Of a stretch of DNA of 64,000 nt, positions 44,769 to 53,252 are shown one piece after another. The notes below the pieces were generated by a model. That model saw only the letters and a list, made by a program, of their open reading frames with translations. It had not been told where the DNA came from and did not search any database. Numbering within the stretch: the first letter of the stretch is position 1; each line of letters begins with the position of its first letter. A program made the translations under genes and the position numbers. This DNA comes from Fusobacterium perfoetens (GTDB lineage Bacteria > Fusobacteriota > Fusobacteriia > Fusobacteriales > Fusobacteriaceae): contig NZ_JADYUD010000007.1 of the NCBI RefSeq assembly GCF_021531595.1, forward strand, positions 1 to 64,000. The letters are read 5' to 3'.

Positions 44769-46670
44769 TTAAACTTCAATAAATTCATCTTTTGATTCTC
44801 CACATAATGGACAAATCCATTCTTCAGGAAGTTTTTCAAAAGTTGTTCCAGGTTTAATTTCATTTTCAGGATCTCCAATTTCTTGGTCATATTCATATCC
44901 ACAACCACTGCACACATGAATCTTGTAGCTTGGAGCTGATTTTTTAATGAAAGGTTTTTTCATTTTTTTCATAGGAGGTGCTTCTTTTTTAGGTTCACCA
45001 TTATCAAGTGCTGCTGTTAAAACAGGAAGTACTTCCTCTATTGTTCCAACTATTCCATAATCTGCATTCTTAAATATAGGAGCATTTGCATTGCTGTTTA
45101 TTGCTACTATTGTTGTTGCATCTTTTATTCCTTTTAAGTGCTGTCCTGCACCTGAAATTCCACAAGCTATATATAGGTTTCCATTAAACTTTTGTCCTGA
45201 CATTCCAACATAACGGTTTAAAGGGACATATTTCCATTCTTCTGCTACAGGACGAGATGAACCTACTGCTGCTCCTGCCTGTACTGCAAGATTTTTAATA
45301 AGTTCCATATTTTCCTTTTTACCTACTCCTCTTCCAGCACTTACAACACGGTCAGCTTTTGTAATAGGAGTATCTAAATCTATTCCAACAGTAAAATCAT
45401 ATCCATCAGCTTTAAGAGCATCAACTAAAGTTTTTACTCTTTCTTCTACTGTTCCTTCTTTTAAAATCATTTTCTTTCTAAGACCTGCAATAGGACCTTT
45501 CTTTTTAGAACTTCCTCCTTCTTTTGCAATCTTACCTATAATATGAGCTGCTATAACCACTCTTTGAATTTCGTTTGTTCCTTCATAGATAGTACAGATT
45601 TTAGCATCTCTGTATGCTCTTTCTACTTCCATTCCTTTAAGGTATCCAGTACCACCAAAAATTTGAAGAGCATCATTTACAACTTCAAGACATATATCTG
45701 AAGCATACTGTTTTGCCATTGCTGATTCCATTCCATAAGGTTCATGATGTTCTTTAAGTTCTGCAGCACTATAAACTAAAAATCTTGCTGCTCTTAATTT
45801 TGTTGCCATATCAGCAAGTTTGAAAGATATAATTTGCTGATGTGCTATAGGTTTTCCAAACTGAATTCTTTCTTTTGCATATTCAAGAGCATGTTCATAA
45901 GCTCCCTGAGCAATTCCTAAAGCCTGAGAAGCAATTCCTATTCTTCCTCCATCAAGAGTTGCCATAGCAATTTTAAATCCTTCTCCCTCTTTTCCAAGAA
46001 GATTTTCTTTAGGAACTTTTACATCATTGAATAAAAGCTGTGCTGTTGATGATGAACGGATTCCAAGTTTGTCATAATGATCTCCAAATGTAAATCCTTC
46101 CCATCCTTTTTCAACTATGAAAGCACTTATTCCTTTTGTTCCTATATCTGGTGTTGTTACTGCAAATATAATATATGTATCTGCCTTAGGGGCATTTGTT
46201 ATAAATATTTTTTCTCCATTAAGAATATAGTGATCTCCCTGAAGAACTGCTGTTGTCTCTGTTCCTCCTGCATCACTTCCTGCATTTGGTTCTGTAAGTC
46301 CAAATGCTCCTATTTTTTCTCCTTTAGCTAAAGGTACAAGATATTTTTTCTTTTGTTCTTCTGTTCCAAAAGCCATTATAGGATATGATCCAAGAGATAC
46401 ATGAGCTGATAAAATAACTCCTGTTCCTCCATCTACTCTTGAAAGTTCTTCAACTGCTATTGCATAACTTAAAGCATCAAGTCCTGCTCCTCCATACTCT
46501 TTAGGATATGGAATTCCCATTAAATCCATTTCTCCAAGTTTTTTTATTGCCTCTGAAGGAAATTCATTATTTTGATCAAGCATAAACGCAATCGGTTTTA
46601 CCTCATTTTCTGCAAATTCTCTTACTCTTGCACGAAGAGCCTCATGGGCCTCAGTAGTTTTAAAAAGCAT
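44769..46670 (-). CDS. Acyl-CoA dehydrogenase / EtfA-like / rubredoxin fusion
   Basis: A 633-residue three-part protein. Residues 1-382 are a short-chain (butyryl-CoA-like) acyl-CoA dehydrogenase with [37 protein letters not shown] and the catalytic Glu in [10 protein letters not shown] (Glu363). Residues 437-556 match the C-terminal FAD-binding domain of electron-transfer flavoprotein alpha ([52 protein letters not shown]); the N-terminal EtfA domain and EtfB are absent. Residues about 584-633 are a rubredoxin ([10 protein letters not shown]...CPLCG). Electrons could pass flavin, FAD, iron within one chain to the flavodiiron protein encoded next. Confidence 0.93.
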   Translation of the reverse strand: MLFKTTEAHEALRARVREFAENEVKPIAFMLDQNNEFPSEAIKKLGEMDLMGIPYPKEYGGAGLDALSYAIAVEELSRVDGGTGVILSAHVSLGSYPIMAFGTEEQKKKYLVPLAKGEKIGAFGLTEPNAGSDAGGTETTAVLQGDHYILNGEKIFITNAPKADTYIIFAVTTPDIGTKGISAFIVEKGWEGFTFGDHYDKLGIRSSSTAQLLFNDVKVPKENLLGKEGEGFKIAMATLDGGRIGIASQALGIAQGAYEHALEYAKERIQFGKPIAHQQIISFKLADMATKLRAARFLVYSAAELKEHHEPYGMESAMAKQYASDICLEVVNDALQIFGGTGYLKGMEVERAYRDAKICTIYEGTNEIQRVVIAAHIIGKIAKEGGSSKKKGPIAGLRKKMILKEGTVEERVKTLVDALKADGYDFTVGIDLDTPITKADRVVSAGRGVGKKENMELIKNLAVQAGAAVGSSRPVAEEWKYVPLNRYVGMSGQKFNGNLYIACGISGAGQHLKGIKDATTIVAINSNANAPIFKNADYGIVGTIEEVLPVLTAALDNGEPKKEAPPMKKMKKPFIKKSAPSYKIHVCSGCGYEYDQEIGDPENEIKPGTTFEKLPEEWICPLCGESKDEFIEV

Positions 46671-46763
46671 GTTCCTACCTCCTATTCATTCAACCATATT
46701 CTAAATTTAAAAAAATAATTGCTGTTTTATTTTTAATAAAATAGTATTTTTATCTTTAAATAT

Positions 46764-46792
46764 AGCATACCAAAAAAATATTTTTCTGTCAA
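46764..46792 (-). promoter_or_regulatory. Promoter of the acyl-CoA dehydrogenase fusion operon
   Basis: Minus strand TTGACA (complement of 46787-46792), 17-bp spacer, TATGCT (46764-46769). It leaves a leader of about 85-90 bases. The remaining part of 46671-46904 is AT-rich with nothing else seen. Confidence 0.8.
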
Positions 46793-46904
46793 TTTATATT
46801 TTTTTATTTTTGTATTTTTTTTATAATATTTTTTCATATATATTACATTTTATATTTTTATAAAACTTTTTATTTTTGAGCATAGACATTAAATATATTT
46901 TTTA

Positions 46905-46939
46905 AAATAAAAAAATGCCGAAAAGATTAACTTTCCGAC
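46905..46939 (-). terminator. Rho-independent terminator after phoR
   Basis: Minus strand GTCGGAAAG / CTTTTCGGC (46931-46939 and 46917-46925, two G-U pairs) followed by ATTTTTTTATTTT. Confidence 0.75.
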
Positions 46940-46965
46940 ACTTTATAATTCTTTTATATAATTTT

Positions 46966-48621
46966 TTATTTAAGAAGTGTAAAAATAAATTCTGAACCCT
47001 CATTTTCAGATGAAAATACTTCTATTTTTCCACCACAAATATCCACAGTTTCTTTTACTATTGAAAGTCCTAAACCTGTTCCAGCAACATTGCTTGTTCT
47101 AGCTTTATCAATTCTATAGAATCTTTCAAAGATATTATCTTTTTCCTGTTCTGGAAAACCTATTCCATTATCTTTAACAGATACTCTGTATCTATCATCT
47201 TCTTCCTTTATTGAAACAGTAATATGAGGAACTTTGTTATTATATATTATTCCATTTTCAATAAGATTTTTTAAAACTGTCACTGTTTTTTCAAAATCTA
47301 TATTCATATAGTTATTTTCATCTTTTAAATCAAGATTATATTCTATAACAGCTCCTGATTTTTTTACTTTGCCATTAAGAATTTTTTCAACTTCATCTTT
47401 TACTCTTTCAAAAGGAACTGGAGCAAGGTTTATTATTTTAGAACTTTCTATTTTAGATATATTTAAGAAATCCATTGTTATATTTTCTAGTTTTTCAACA
47501 TTACTTCTTATTATATCAAGAAAGTTTTTCTGAAGTTCCTGAGGTGCATCTTCAAGAGCAATTAAATATCCCTTTATATTTGTAAGAGGTGTTTTTAATT
47601 CATGACTTACATTTGCTATAAAGTTTTTCTGTATTTCTCCAAGCTCTCTGCTTCTTGTAATATCTTTTATTGTAATCAAAAATTCTTTTTTAAATTCAAG
47701 ATATTTAACTGTTACAAGAAGATATTTTTTAAGTTTTGAAATAAATATTTCTTCTTTTATATTTTCTTTTGTTTTCATTCCTTTATTTATAACATTAAGT
47801 ATCTCAATGTATTTAACTTTTTTATAAATAGAATCCAATTTTCCATTTACATAAAGATAACCAAGAGCATTGTTCTTCATAATTATTTTAGATTCTTCAT
47901 CTGCAAGAATTATTGAAAGATCTACAGCTGATATAACTCTTTTAAGTCTTGTTTTTTCTTCATTAAGTTTTCTTATATTTTTAAGATTTTCTTTCTGCCA
48001 ATCTCTTACAACTTTCCAGAATTTTACAAGCCAGACATCTCCTTTAGCATAGATTGTTTTTATTTCATCTCCACTTTCAAGAGCTTCTCTCATACTTTCA
48101 ATTTTTTTAAACAAATCTCTTTTTAAATAATTTTTATAGCATATATAAATTGCAATATTTAAAATTATAAAGAAAAATATCTGTGTTACAAGAAGAGTTC
48201 TTAAATCTTTTATCTCTTCATCATAACTTATTGATGTTCTGATTACAGTTTTTTCTCCTTCGCTATTTTCATTAAGAAGACCATAATAAGCCATATTTTG
48301 TCTTAATGTCTTACTTTTTCTTATAGCAAATCCTTCACCTGTTTCAAAAGCTTCCTTTACTTCCTCTCTGTTTCTGTGATTTGCCATTTCATCTTCTTTT
48401 GTATATCTTTCAGAGTCATAAAGAATATTTCCCTGTGCATCTATAAGAGTAAATCTTTTCTTTACATTACCAAACATATCCTGAAAGTTTGATTTAGTAT
48501 ATCCATTTGTAAGCTCTTTAACCATAAGAGCATCTTCTTTAAGTGTTCTTTTTGCAGCATCACCATATAATTCTGATATTTTGCCCATGTATGTATTTAC
48601 AAAAAGAACTTCCAGGAACAA
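46966..48621 (-). CDS. phoR: Sensor histidine kinase PhoR
   Basis: Phosphate-regulon sensor kinase. At least 551 residues: an extracytoplasmic segment, a second transmembrane stretch (IFFFIILNIAIYICY), a PAS-like region, HisKA with the phospho-acceptor His in IANVSHELKTPLTN, and the ATPase with N box NLIENGIIYN, DNGIGFP and GTGLGLSIVKE. The N-terminus is uncertain: the TTG at 48621 begins in the middle of the first membrane helix. The frame is open further back and reads IRRKEIIALIFILFLEVLF, an ideal signal anchor, but has no ATG, GTG or TTG; an ATT at 48657 would fit. Confidence 0.9.
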   Translation of the reverse strand: MFLEVLFVNTYMGKISELYGDAAKRTLKEDALMVKELTNGYTKSNFQDMFGNVKKRFTLIDAQGNILYDSERYTKEDEMANHRNREEVKEAFETGEGFAIRKSKTLRQNMAYYGLLNENSEGEKTVIRTSISYDEEIKDLRTLLVTQIFFFIILNIAIYICYKNYLKRDLFKKIESMREALESGDEIKTIYAKGDVWLVKFWKVVRDWQKENLKNIRKLNEEKTRLKRVISAVDLSIILADEESKIIMKNNALGYLYVNGKLDSIYKKVKYIEILNVINKGMKTKENIKEEIFISKLKKYLLVTVKYLEFKKEFLITIKDITRSRELGEIQKNFIANVSHELKTPLTNIKGYLIALEDAPQELQKNFLDIIRSNVEKLENITMDFLNISKIESSKIINLAPVPFERVKDEVEKILNGKVKKSGAVIEYNLDLKDENNYMNIDFEKTVTVLKNLIENGIIYNNKVPHITVSIKEEDDRYRVSVKDNGIGFPEQEKDNIFERFYRIDKARTSNVAGTGLGLSIVKETVDICGGKIEVFSSENEGSEFIFTLLK

Positions 48622-48638
48622 AATAAAAATCAGGGCAA

Positions 48639-49316
48639 TTATCTCTTTTCTTCTAATTTGTACCCGACCCCCTTCACTGTTTTAATGTTTTCAGCAATAC
48701 TTTTAACTTTTTCTCTTAATTTTGAAATATAAATATCAACTGATCTGTCTCCAGTGTAATAATTTGACTCCCATACTCTGTCAAGGATTTTCTCTCTTGA
48801 TAAGACTATTCCCTGATTTTTTATAAGCAAAAGAAGAAGATCAAATTCTTTTTTAGAAAGTTCTACCTCTTCCTCTCCATCTTTTACAATACGCCTTTTT
48901 TCATCTACAACAACCTGTTTAAAACTATATCTTCCAGATTTTCCAACATTTTTTCCTTCTAAGAATTTTCTTGCACGAAGAACAAGTTCTCTTGGATCAA
49001 AAGGCTTTTTCATATAGTCATCTGCTCCTAACTGAAGACCTTCAAGAACATCTTCTATTTCTGTTTTTGCTGTAAGCATTATTATTACAGGATCTCCATA
49101 TTCAGCAGACATATCTCTTACTATACTTGTAAAATTTTTTCCATCAAGACTTGGGAGCATAATATCTAATACAATAAGATCAGGTTTAAAGCTTTTCACT
49201 GCTTTTAATCCTTCAAGTCCGTCACCAGCTGTCTGAACTTCATAATTTTCTTTTTTAAAAAAATAACTTACCAGCTGTTGTATTTCCATATCATCTTCTA
49301 CTATTAAAACTCTCAT
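48639..49316 (-). CDS. phoB: Phosphate response regulator PhoB
   Basis: A 225-residue OmpR/PhoB-class response regulator: receiver domain with acidic pocket in VEDDMEIQ, phospho-acceptor Asp in DLIVLDIMLPSLDG, the switch Thr/Lys in MLTAKTE and MKKPFDP, then a winged helix (ELSKKEFDLLLLLIKNQGIVLSREKILDRVW, DRSVDIYISKLREKV). It follows phoU and precedes phoR in the pst-pho operon. Its likely binding site is the 11-bp-period repeat before pstC. Confidence 0.92.
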   Translation of the reverse strand: MRVLIVEDDMEIQQLVSYFFKKENYEVQTAGDGLEGLKAVKSFKPDLIVLDIMLPSLDGKNFTSIVRDMSAEYGDPVIIMLTAKTEIEDVLEGLQLGADDYMKKPFDPRELVLRARKFLEGKNVGKSGRYSFKQVVVDEKRRIVKDGEEEVELSKKEFDLLLLLIKNQGIVLSREKILDRVWESNYYTGDRSVDIYISKLREKVKSIAENIKTVKGVGYKLEEKR

Positions 49317-49334
49317 TGTATCCTCCCAGTTTTT

Positions 49335-50048
49335 CTATTCTTCTGCCTCTTCCTTTTCCTCACTTTTATGTTTTTCTCTCTCAAGAAGTTCAACTACTCT
49401 CATATTTTCTCCACTGAAATTATAAATTGAACTCATAGCAAGTTGTGTTATTTTATCTGAAACTCTTTCATACTTTTTGTTAATAAGAAGCATAAGAATT
49501 CCTGCATCAATATTTTTTGATTCTTCTTTCATTTGGCTTCCGATAATAGAATCTATCTCTCCTCTTATTTCATTAATTTCTTCATCCATTCCAAGAAGAA
49601 CATAAGCTTTTTTCTCATCTTTTTCTATAAAAGCTTCCATATATTTTTGGAATATATCATCTATTTTTATAAGAAAATTTTCAAGAATTCCAAAATCTCT
49701 TTCCATATTTCCTTCTTTTTTTTCTATTTTTCTCATTAAGACTAGAGTATCAAGAAGAAGATCTCCCATTCTTTCAAGCATTTTACTTGATTCTATAAAT
49801 GTTATAAGAGCTCTTAAATCTCCTGCAGCAGGTTGAAATCTTGCTATTGACATTATTGATGTTTCTTTTATTTTTACATCAAAAGCATTTATCATATCTT
49901 CAACAAGCTTTGCTTCCCCATAAAGAGATCTGTCAAAACTATCTTTTTTTAACATTTCCATATTTATTCTAAAAAGTCTATCTACATTTTTACAAAGTTC
50001 TATATAATGTTCTGTTATTCCATTGATACTTTCGTGAAGATTTCTCAT
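49335..50048 (-). CDS. phoU: Phosphate signalling protein PhoU
   Basis: A 237-residue all-helical protein with two PhoU repeats (about 10-100 and 115-205; each with an E/D-rich metal motif, for example EAKLVEDMINAFDVKI and ILMLLINKKYERVSDKITQLA). PhoU links the Pst transporter to PhoR and dampens phosphate starvation signalling. ATG 50048 follows AGGAG by seven bases; ATGs further upstream lie in or before this site. The C-terminal tail is strongly charged (EREKHKSEEKEEAEE). Confidence 0.9.
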   Translation of the reverse strand: MRNLHESINGITEHYIELCKNVDRLFRINMEMLKKDSFDRSLYGEAKLVEDMINAFDVKIKETSIMSIARFQPAAGDLRALITFIESSKMLERMGDLLLDTLVLMRKIEKKEGNMERDFGILENFLIKIDDIFQKYMEAFIEKDEKKAYVLLGMDEEINEIRGEIDSIIGSQMKEESKNIDAGILMLLINKKYERVSDKITQLAMSSIYNFSGENMRVVELLEREKHKSEEKEEAEE

Positions 50049-50100
50049 TTTATCACTCCTCATTTTTATTCTATCATATTTTTTCAAAACTTTTTATATT

Positions 50101-50862
50101 CTATCCAAATTTACCTGTTATATAATCTTCTGTTTTTTTCTTGTTAGGCTTAGTAAAAATTATATCTGTTTTATCAAACTCTTCTAGTTTTCCTTGATAG
50201 AAAAATCCTGTAAAATCTGAAATTCTTGCAGCTTGCTGCATATTATGTGTAACTATTATTATAGTATAATCTTTCTGAAGTTCTCTTATAAGTTCTTCTA
50301 TTTTTAAAGTTGAAATAGGATCAAGAGCTGATGTAGGTTCGTCCATAAGAAGTATTTCTGGTTTTACTGCTATTGCCCTTGCAATGCAAAGTCTTTGTTG
50401 CTGTCCTCCTGAAAGTCCAAGTGCTGACTGATGAAGTTTATCCTTTACTTCATCCCATAAAGCTACTGCCTTTAAACTATTTATTACTATTTCATCAAGA
50501 ACTTTTTTATCTTTTTCTCCGTGAAGTTTAGGACCATAAACAATATTTTCATATATTGTTTTAGGGAATGGATTTGGCTTTTGGAAAACCATTCCTATTT
50601 TTTTTCTCAATTCAACTATATCATTATCTGGATTAAAAATATTTTTTCCATCAAACTCTATTACACCTTCATATCTTACACCTTCAATAAGGTCATTCAT
50701 CCTGTTTATAGATCTTAAGAATGTTGATTTCCCACATCCTGAAGGACCTATAAGAGCCGTTACTTTATTTTCTTGTATCTCCATGTTTATATCCTTAAGA
50801 GCCTGAAACTTATCATAATAAAAGTTAAAGTTATTGACCTTAAGTCTTATTGTATTTTCCAT
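50101..50862 (-). CDS. pstB: Phosphate ABC transporter ATP-binding protein
   Basis: PstB energises phosphate import. 253 residues: Walker [21 protein letters not shown]-loop [17 protein letters not shown], signature [15 protein letters not shown], Walker [15 protein letters not shown] and switch His in [10 protein letters not shown]. The [11 protein letters not shown] and RMNDL motifs are specific for PstB. Gene order pstC-pstA-pstB-phoU is conserved. Confidence 0.96.
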   Translation of the reverse strand: MENTIRLKVNNFNFYYDKFQALKDINMEIQENKVTALIGPSGCGKSTFLRSINRMNDLIEGVRYEGVIEFDGKNIFNPDNDIVELRKKIGMVFQKPNPFPKTIYENIVYGPKLHGEKDKKVLDEIVINSLKAVALWDEVKDKLHQSALGLSGGQQQRLCIARAIAVKPEILLMDEPTSALDPISTLKIEELIRELQKDYTIIIVTHNMQQAARISDFTGFFYQGKLEEFDKTDIIFTKPNKKKTEDYITGKFG

Positions 50863-50901
50863 TTATCCTCCTTAAAAAACTTAAATATATATTTACTCAA
50901 A

Positions 50902-51744
50902 TTATTTACTGCTGAATTTTTTTCTTAAAACTGCACCAAGCAAGTTAAATCCTACTGTAAGAACAACTATTACAAGAACTGTTCCATTCATTATCTTATC
51001 AGGCATATTAGGAACTTGTGTTGCAATTACATAAAGATGATATGGAAGAGCCATTACCTGATCCCATACAGATTCTGGAAGGAAAGGCAGATAAAATGCT
51101 ACTACTGTAAACATTATAGGTGCTGTTTCTCCAGCAGCTCTTGATATACTTAAAATAATTCCTGTAAGAATTCCTGGAAGAGCTGTTGGAAGAATTATTT
51201 TCCATGTTGTTTCCCATTTTGTTGCCCCTAAAGCTAAAGAAGCTTCCCTTAAATCTTTAGGTATTGCAAGAAGTGCTTCCCTTGTTGCTGTTATTATTAC
51301 AGGAAGACACATTATTCCAAGGGTAAGAGCCCCTGAAAGAATTGATGAACCAAATTGTAAGAAAATTACAAACAATGACATTCCAAAAAGTCCATATATG
51401 ATACTTGGTATTCCTGCCAGATTTACTATTGTAAGATTTATTACTCTTCTTATTATATTATCTTTAGAATATTCAACTAGAAATATTCCTGTAAGAATAC
51501 CAAAAGGAACTGAAACTGCTATTGTTCCTATTGTAAGATAAATACTTCCAATTATTGCAGGAAGTATTCCTCCTGCTCTCATTCCATCAGTAGGGTTTGT
51601 TGCTAAAAATTCCCACGATATTGAAGGAACTCCTTTAAATATTATATAAATCACTATGCAGACAACAGGTAAAACTGAAAGATACCCAACACCTTTAATA
51701 ATTCCCTCTATTACTTTTGCTCCTGTTCCTTTTAATAAACTCAT
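50902..51744 (-). CDS. pstA: Phosphate ABC transporter permease PstA
   Basis: A 280-residue permease with six hydrophobic segments, of the PstA type: GGILPAIIGSIYLTIGTIAVSVPFGILTGIFLVEYSKDN, the substrate/ATPase coupling region EALLAIPKDLREASLALGATKWETTWKIILPTALPGILTGIILSISRAAGETAPI. ATG 51744 is seven bases after AAGGAG; an ATG two codons earlier is too close. It is 11 bases after pstC. Confidence 0.94.
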   Translation of the reverse strand: MSLLKGTGAKVIEGIIKGVGYLSVLPVVCIVIYIIFKGVPSISWEFLATNPTDGMRAGGILPAIIGSIYLTIGTIAVSVPFGILTGIFLVEYSKDNIIRRVINLTIVNLAGIPSIIYGLFGMSLFVIFLQFGSSILSGALTLGIMCLPVIITATREALLAIPKDLREASLALGATKWETTWKIILPTALPGILTGIILSISRAAGETAPIMFTVVAFYLPFLPESVWDQVMALPYHLYVIATQVPNMPDKIMNGTVLVIVVLTVGFNLLGAVLRKKFSSK

Positions 51745-51755
51745 TTTCATGCTCC

Positions 51756-52634
51756 TTATTTTCTCATTATCTTTCTTGATTTATTTATAAAATAATCTGC
51801 TATTGTATTTGTTATAAAACTTATTCCGAAAAGTACAAGTCCAACTGCAAAAAGTACATAATAATGTGTGCTGCCATTTACAACTTCCCCCATTTCTGCA
51901 GCTATTGTTGCTGTAAGAGTTCTTACTGGAGAAAGAATTCCTCCTCCTAAAATAGGAGCATTTCCTGTTACCATTAAAACCGTTATTGTTTCACCTATTA
52001 TTCTTCCAAACCCAAGCATTATCCCTGCAAAAATTCCAGGAAACGCTGCTGGAAGTATTATTTTTACAACTGTTTCCAATTTATTCGCTCCCATTGCAAG
52101 AGAAGCTTCTTTATATGAAGGATCAAGTGCCCTTATAGCATCATCTGATATACTTACCATAGTTGGAATAGCCATAAAAGAAAGAAGTATTCCTCCTGTA
52201 AGAGCTGTAAGCCCTGTATTAAGATTAAATATATTTTTTACTAATGCTGATAATACATAAAGCCCTATATATCCAAGTACAACTGAAGGAAGTGCAGACA
52301 TTGTTTCTATAAGAAGTTTAAAAATATCTCTTGTTTTTTTATTTGCATATTCTGCCATGTATACTGCACTCATAATACTTATAGGAACAGATATTCCAAG
52401 TGCTACTAAAGTTACACGGAAAGAACCTGATAGCAAAGGAAGAAGTCCATATTTTTCTGAAAGAGAAATCCATTCTCTTCCTAAGAAAAACTTTGATAAC
52501 GATACATCTTCAAAAGCTTTCATGCTATTTGTCAATATAAATAAAAATATAAGAAAAACTATTACAACATTAAATCCGCCGATTAAAAATATACAATATT
52601 TCATACATTTATCTACGATTTTTCTTAAATTCAT
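51756..52634 (-). CDS. pstC: Phosphate ABC transporter permease PstC
   Basis: A 292-residue permease with six hydrophobic segments; coupling region DDAIRALDPSYKEASLAMGANKLETVVKIILPAAFPGIFAGIMLGFGRIIGETITVLMVTGNAP is typical of PstC. It is the first gene of the operon: upstream there is no pstS but a Pho box, and then a terminator of an oppositely placed group. The binding protein must be coded elsewhere. Confidence 0.94.
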   Translation of the reverse strand: MNLRKIVDKCMKYCIFLIGGFNVVIVFLIFLFILTNSMKAFEDVSLSKFFLGREWISLSEKYGLLPLLSGSFRVTLVALGISVPISIMSAVYMAEYANKKTRDIFKLLIETMSALPSVVLGYIGLYVLSALVKNIFNLNTGLTALTGGILLSFMAIPTMVSISDDAIRALDPSYKEASLAMGANKLETVVKIILPAAFPGIFAGIMLGFGRIIGETITVLMVTGNAPILGGGILSPVRTLTATIAAEMGEVVNGSTHYYVLFAVGLVLFGISFITNTIADYFINKSRKIMRK

Positions 52635-52673
52635 TTTCTACCCCTTATTTTTTCATTCTTTTTATTTTTTTCA

Positions 52674-52726
52674 ATTTTACTCTCAGTTTGTAAGATAAAT
52701 ATTAATTTAATGTAAAAAATATGTAA
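52674..52726 (-). promoter_or_regulatory. Pho box and promoter of the pst-pho operon
   Basis: Four 7-bp elements at exact 11-bp steps (plus strand: TTTGTAA 52687-52693, AATATTA 52698-52704, AATGTAA 52709-52715, TATGTAA 52720-52726), read on the minus strand as TTACATA-N4 units. A possible -10, TAAAAT, lies at 52674-52679. Tandem 7+4 bp spacing is the established form of PhoB and PhoP binding sites, so this is the probable PhoB target. Confidence 0.75.
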
Positions 52727-52749
52727 AAAAATAATTTCAAAAAATATAA

Positions 52750-52820
52750 AAAAGGAGCTGTTGCATTTTCTAATCTATAAAAATAAAATTTTATTTTTAT
52801 AAATCTGCAACAACCCCTTT
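52750..52820 (-). terminator. Terminator after the Spy-like gene
   Basis: A long hairpin: outer arms GTTGTTGCA / TGCAACAGC with AAAAGG...CCTTTT ends, and a perfect AT-rich inner palindrome (about 52776-52801). It is followed on the minus strand by TTTTTTATATTTT. Confidence 0.75.
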
Positions 52821-52829
52821 TAATTATTT

Positions 52830-53198
52830 TTATCTTATAAGAGCTTCTGAGTTTAGTGGAGATTCCATTCTTCTTGTCTGTCTTTCAAATCTTTCTCTCA
52901 TTAAATCTGTTTTATATTTAGATCTTTCCAAAGCTATGTCATCATTAAGCTTCTGAACTTTATTCCAGTCAGGTTTATCATTTAAAAGTTCTTTTCTTAT
53001 TTCAAGTCTTTTTTCATCAATAGAAATTTCCATCTTTCTAAATTCAAAACTTCTTCTGCAGTTATCAGCTCTTTCTATATTCTTTGAATAATGATGTCTA
53101 TGCCATTCCCTTGGTTCTTCTCTTCTATGATGTATCCCTGCAAAAGCTGTTGTTCCTACTGCAAGTAACATTAAACTTCCTATTAATAATCTTTTCAT
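52830..53198 (-). CDS. Spy/CpxP-like small periplasmic protein
   Basis: A 122-residue exported protein with signal peptide MKRLLIGSLMLLAVGTTAFA. The mature part starts with a His-rich stretch (GIHHRREEPREWHRHH) and continues as charged helices (RKMEISIDEKRLEIRKELL, DWNKVQKLNDDIALERSKYKTDLMRERFERQ), the layout of Spy/CpxP/ZraP chaperone-like proteins with a weak LTxxQ motif. It lies 54 bases after a histidine kinase gene, so it may be the feedback or stress chaperone of that system; the His stretch could bind metal. Confidence 0.7.
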   Translation of the reverse strand: MKRLLIGSLMLLAVGTTAFAGIHHRREEPREWHRHHYSKNIERADNCRRSFEFRKMEISIDEKRLEIRKELLNDKPDWNKVQKLNDDIALERSKYKTDLMRERFERQTRRMESPLNSEALIR

Positions 53199-53252
53199 AT
53201 TAATCACTCCTTTACTCTCTTCCTTTTGTAAAGAAATTATACTGCTAATTTG

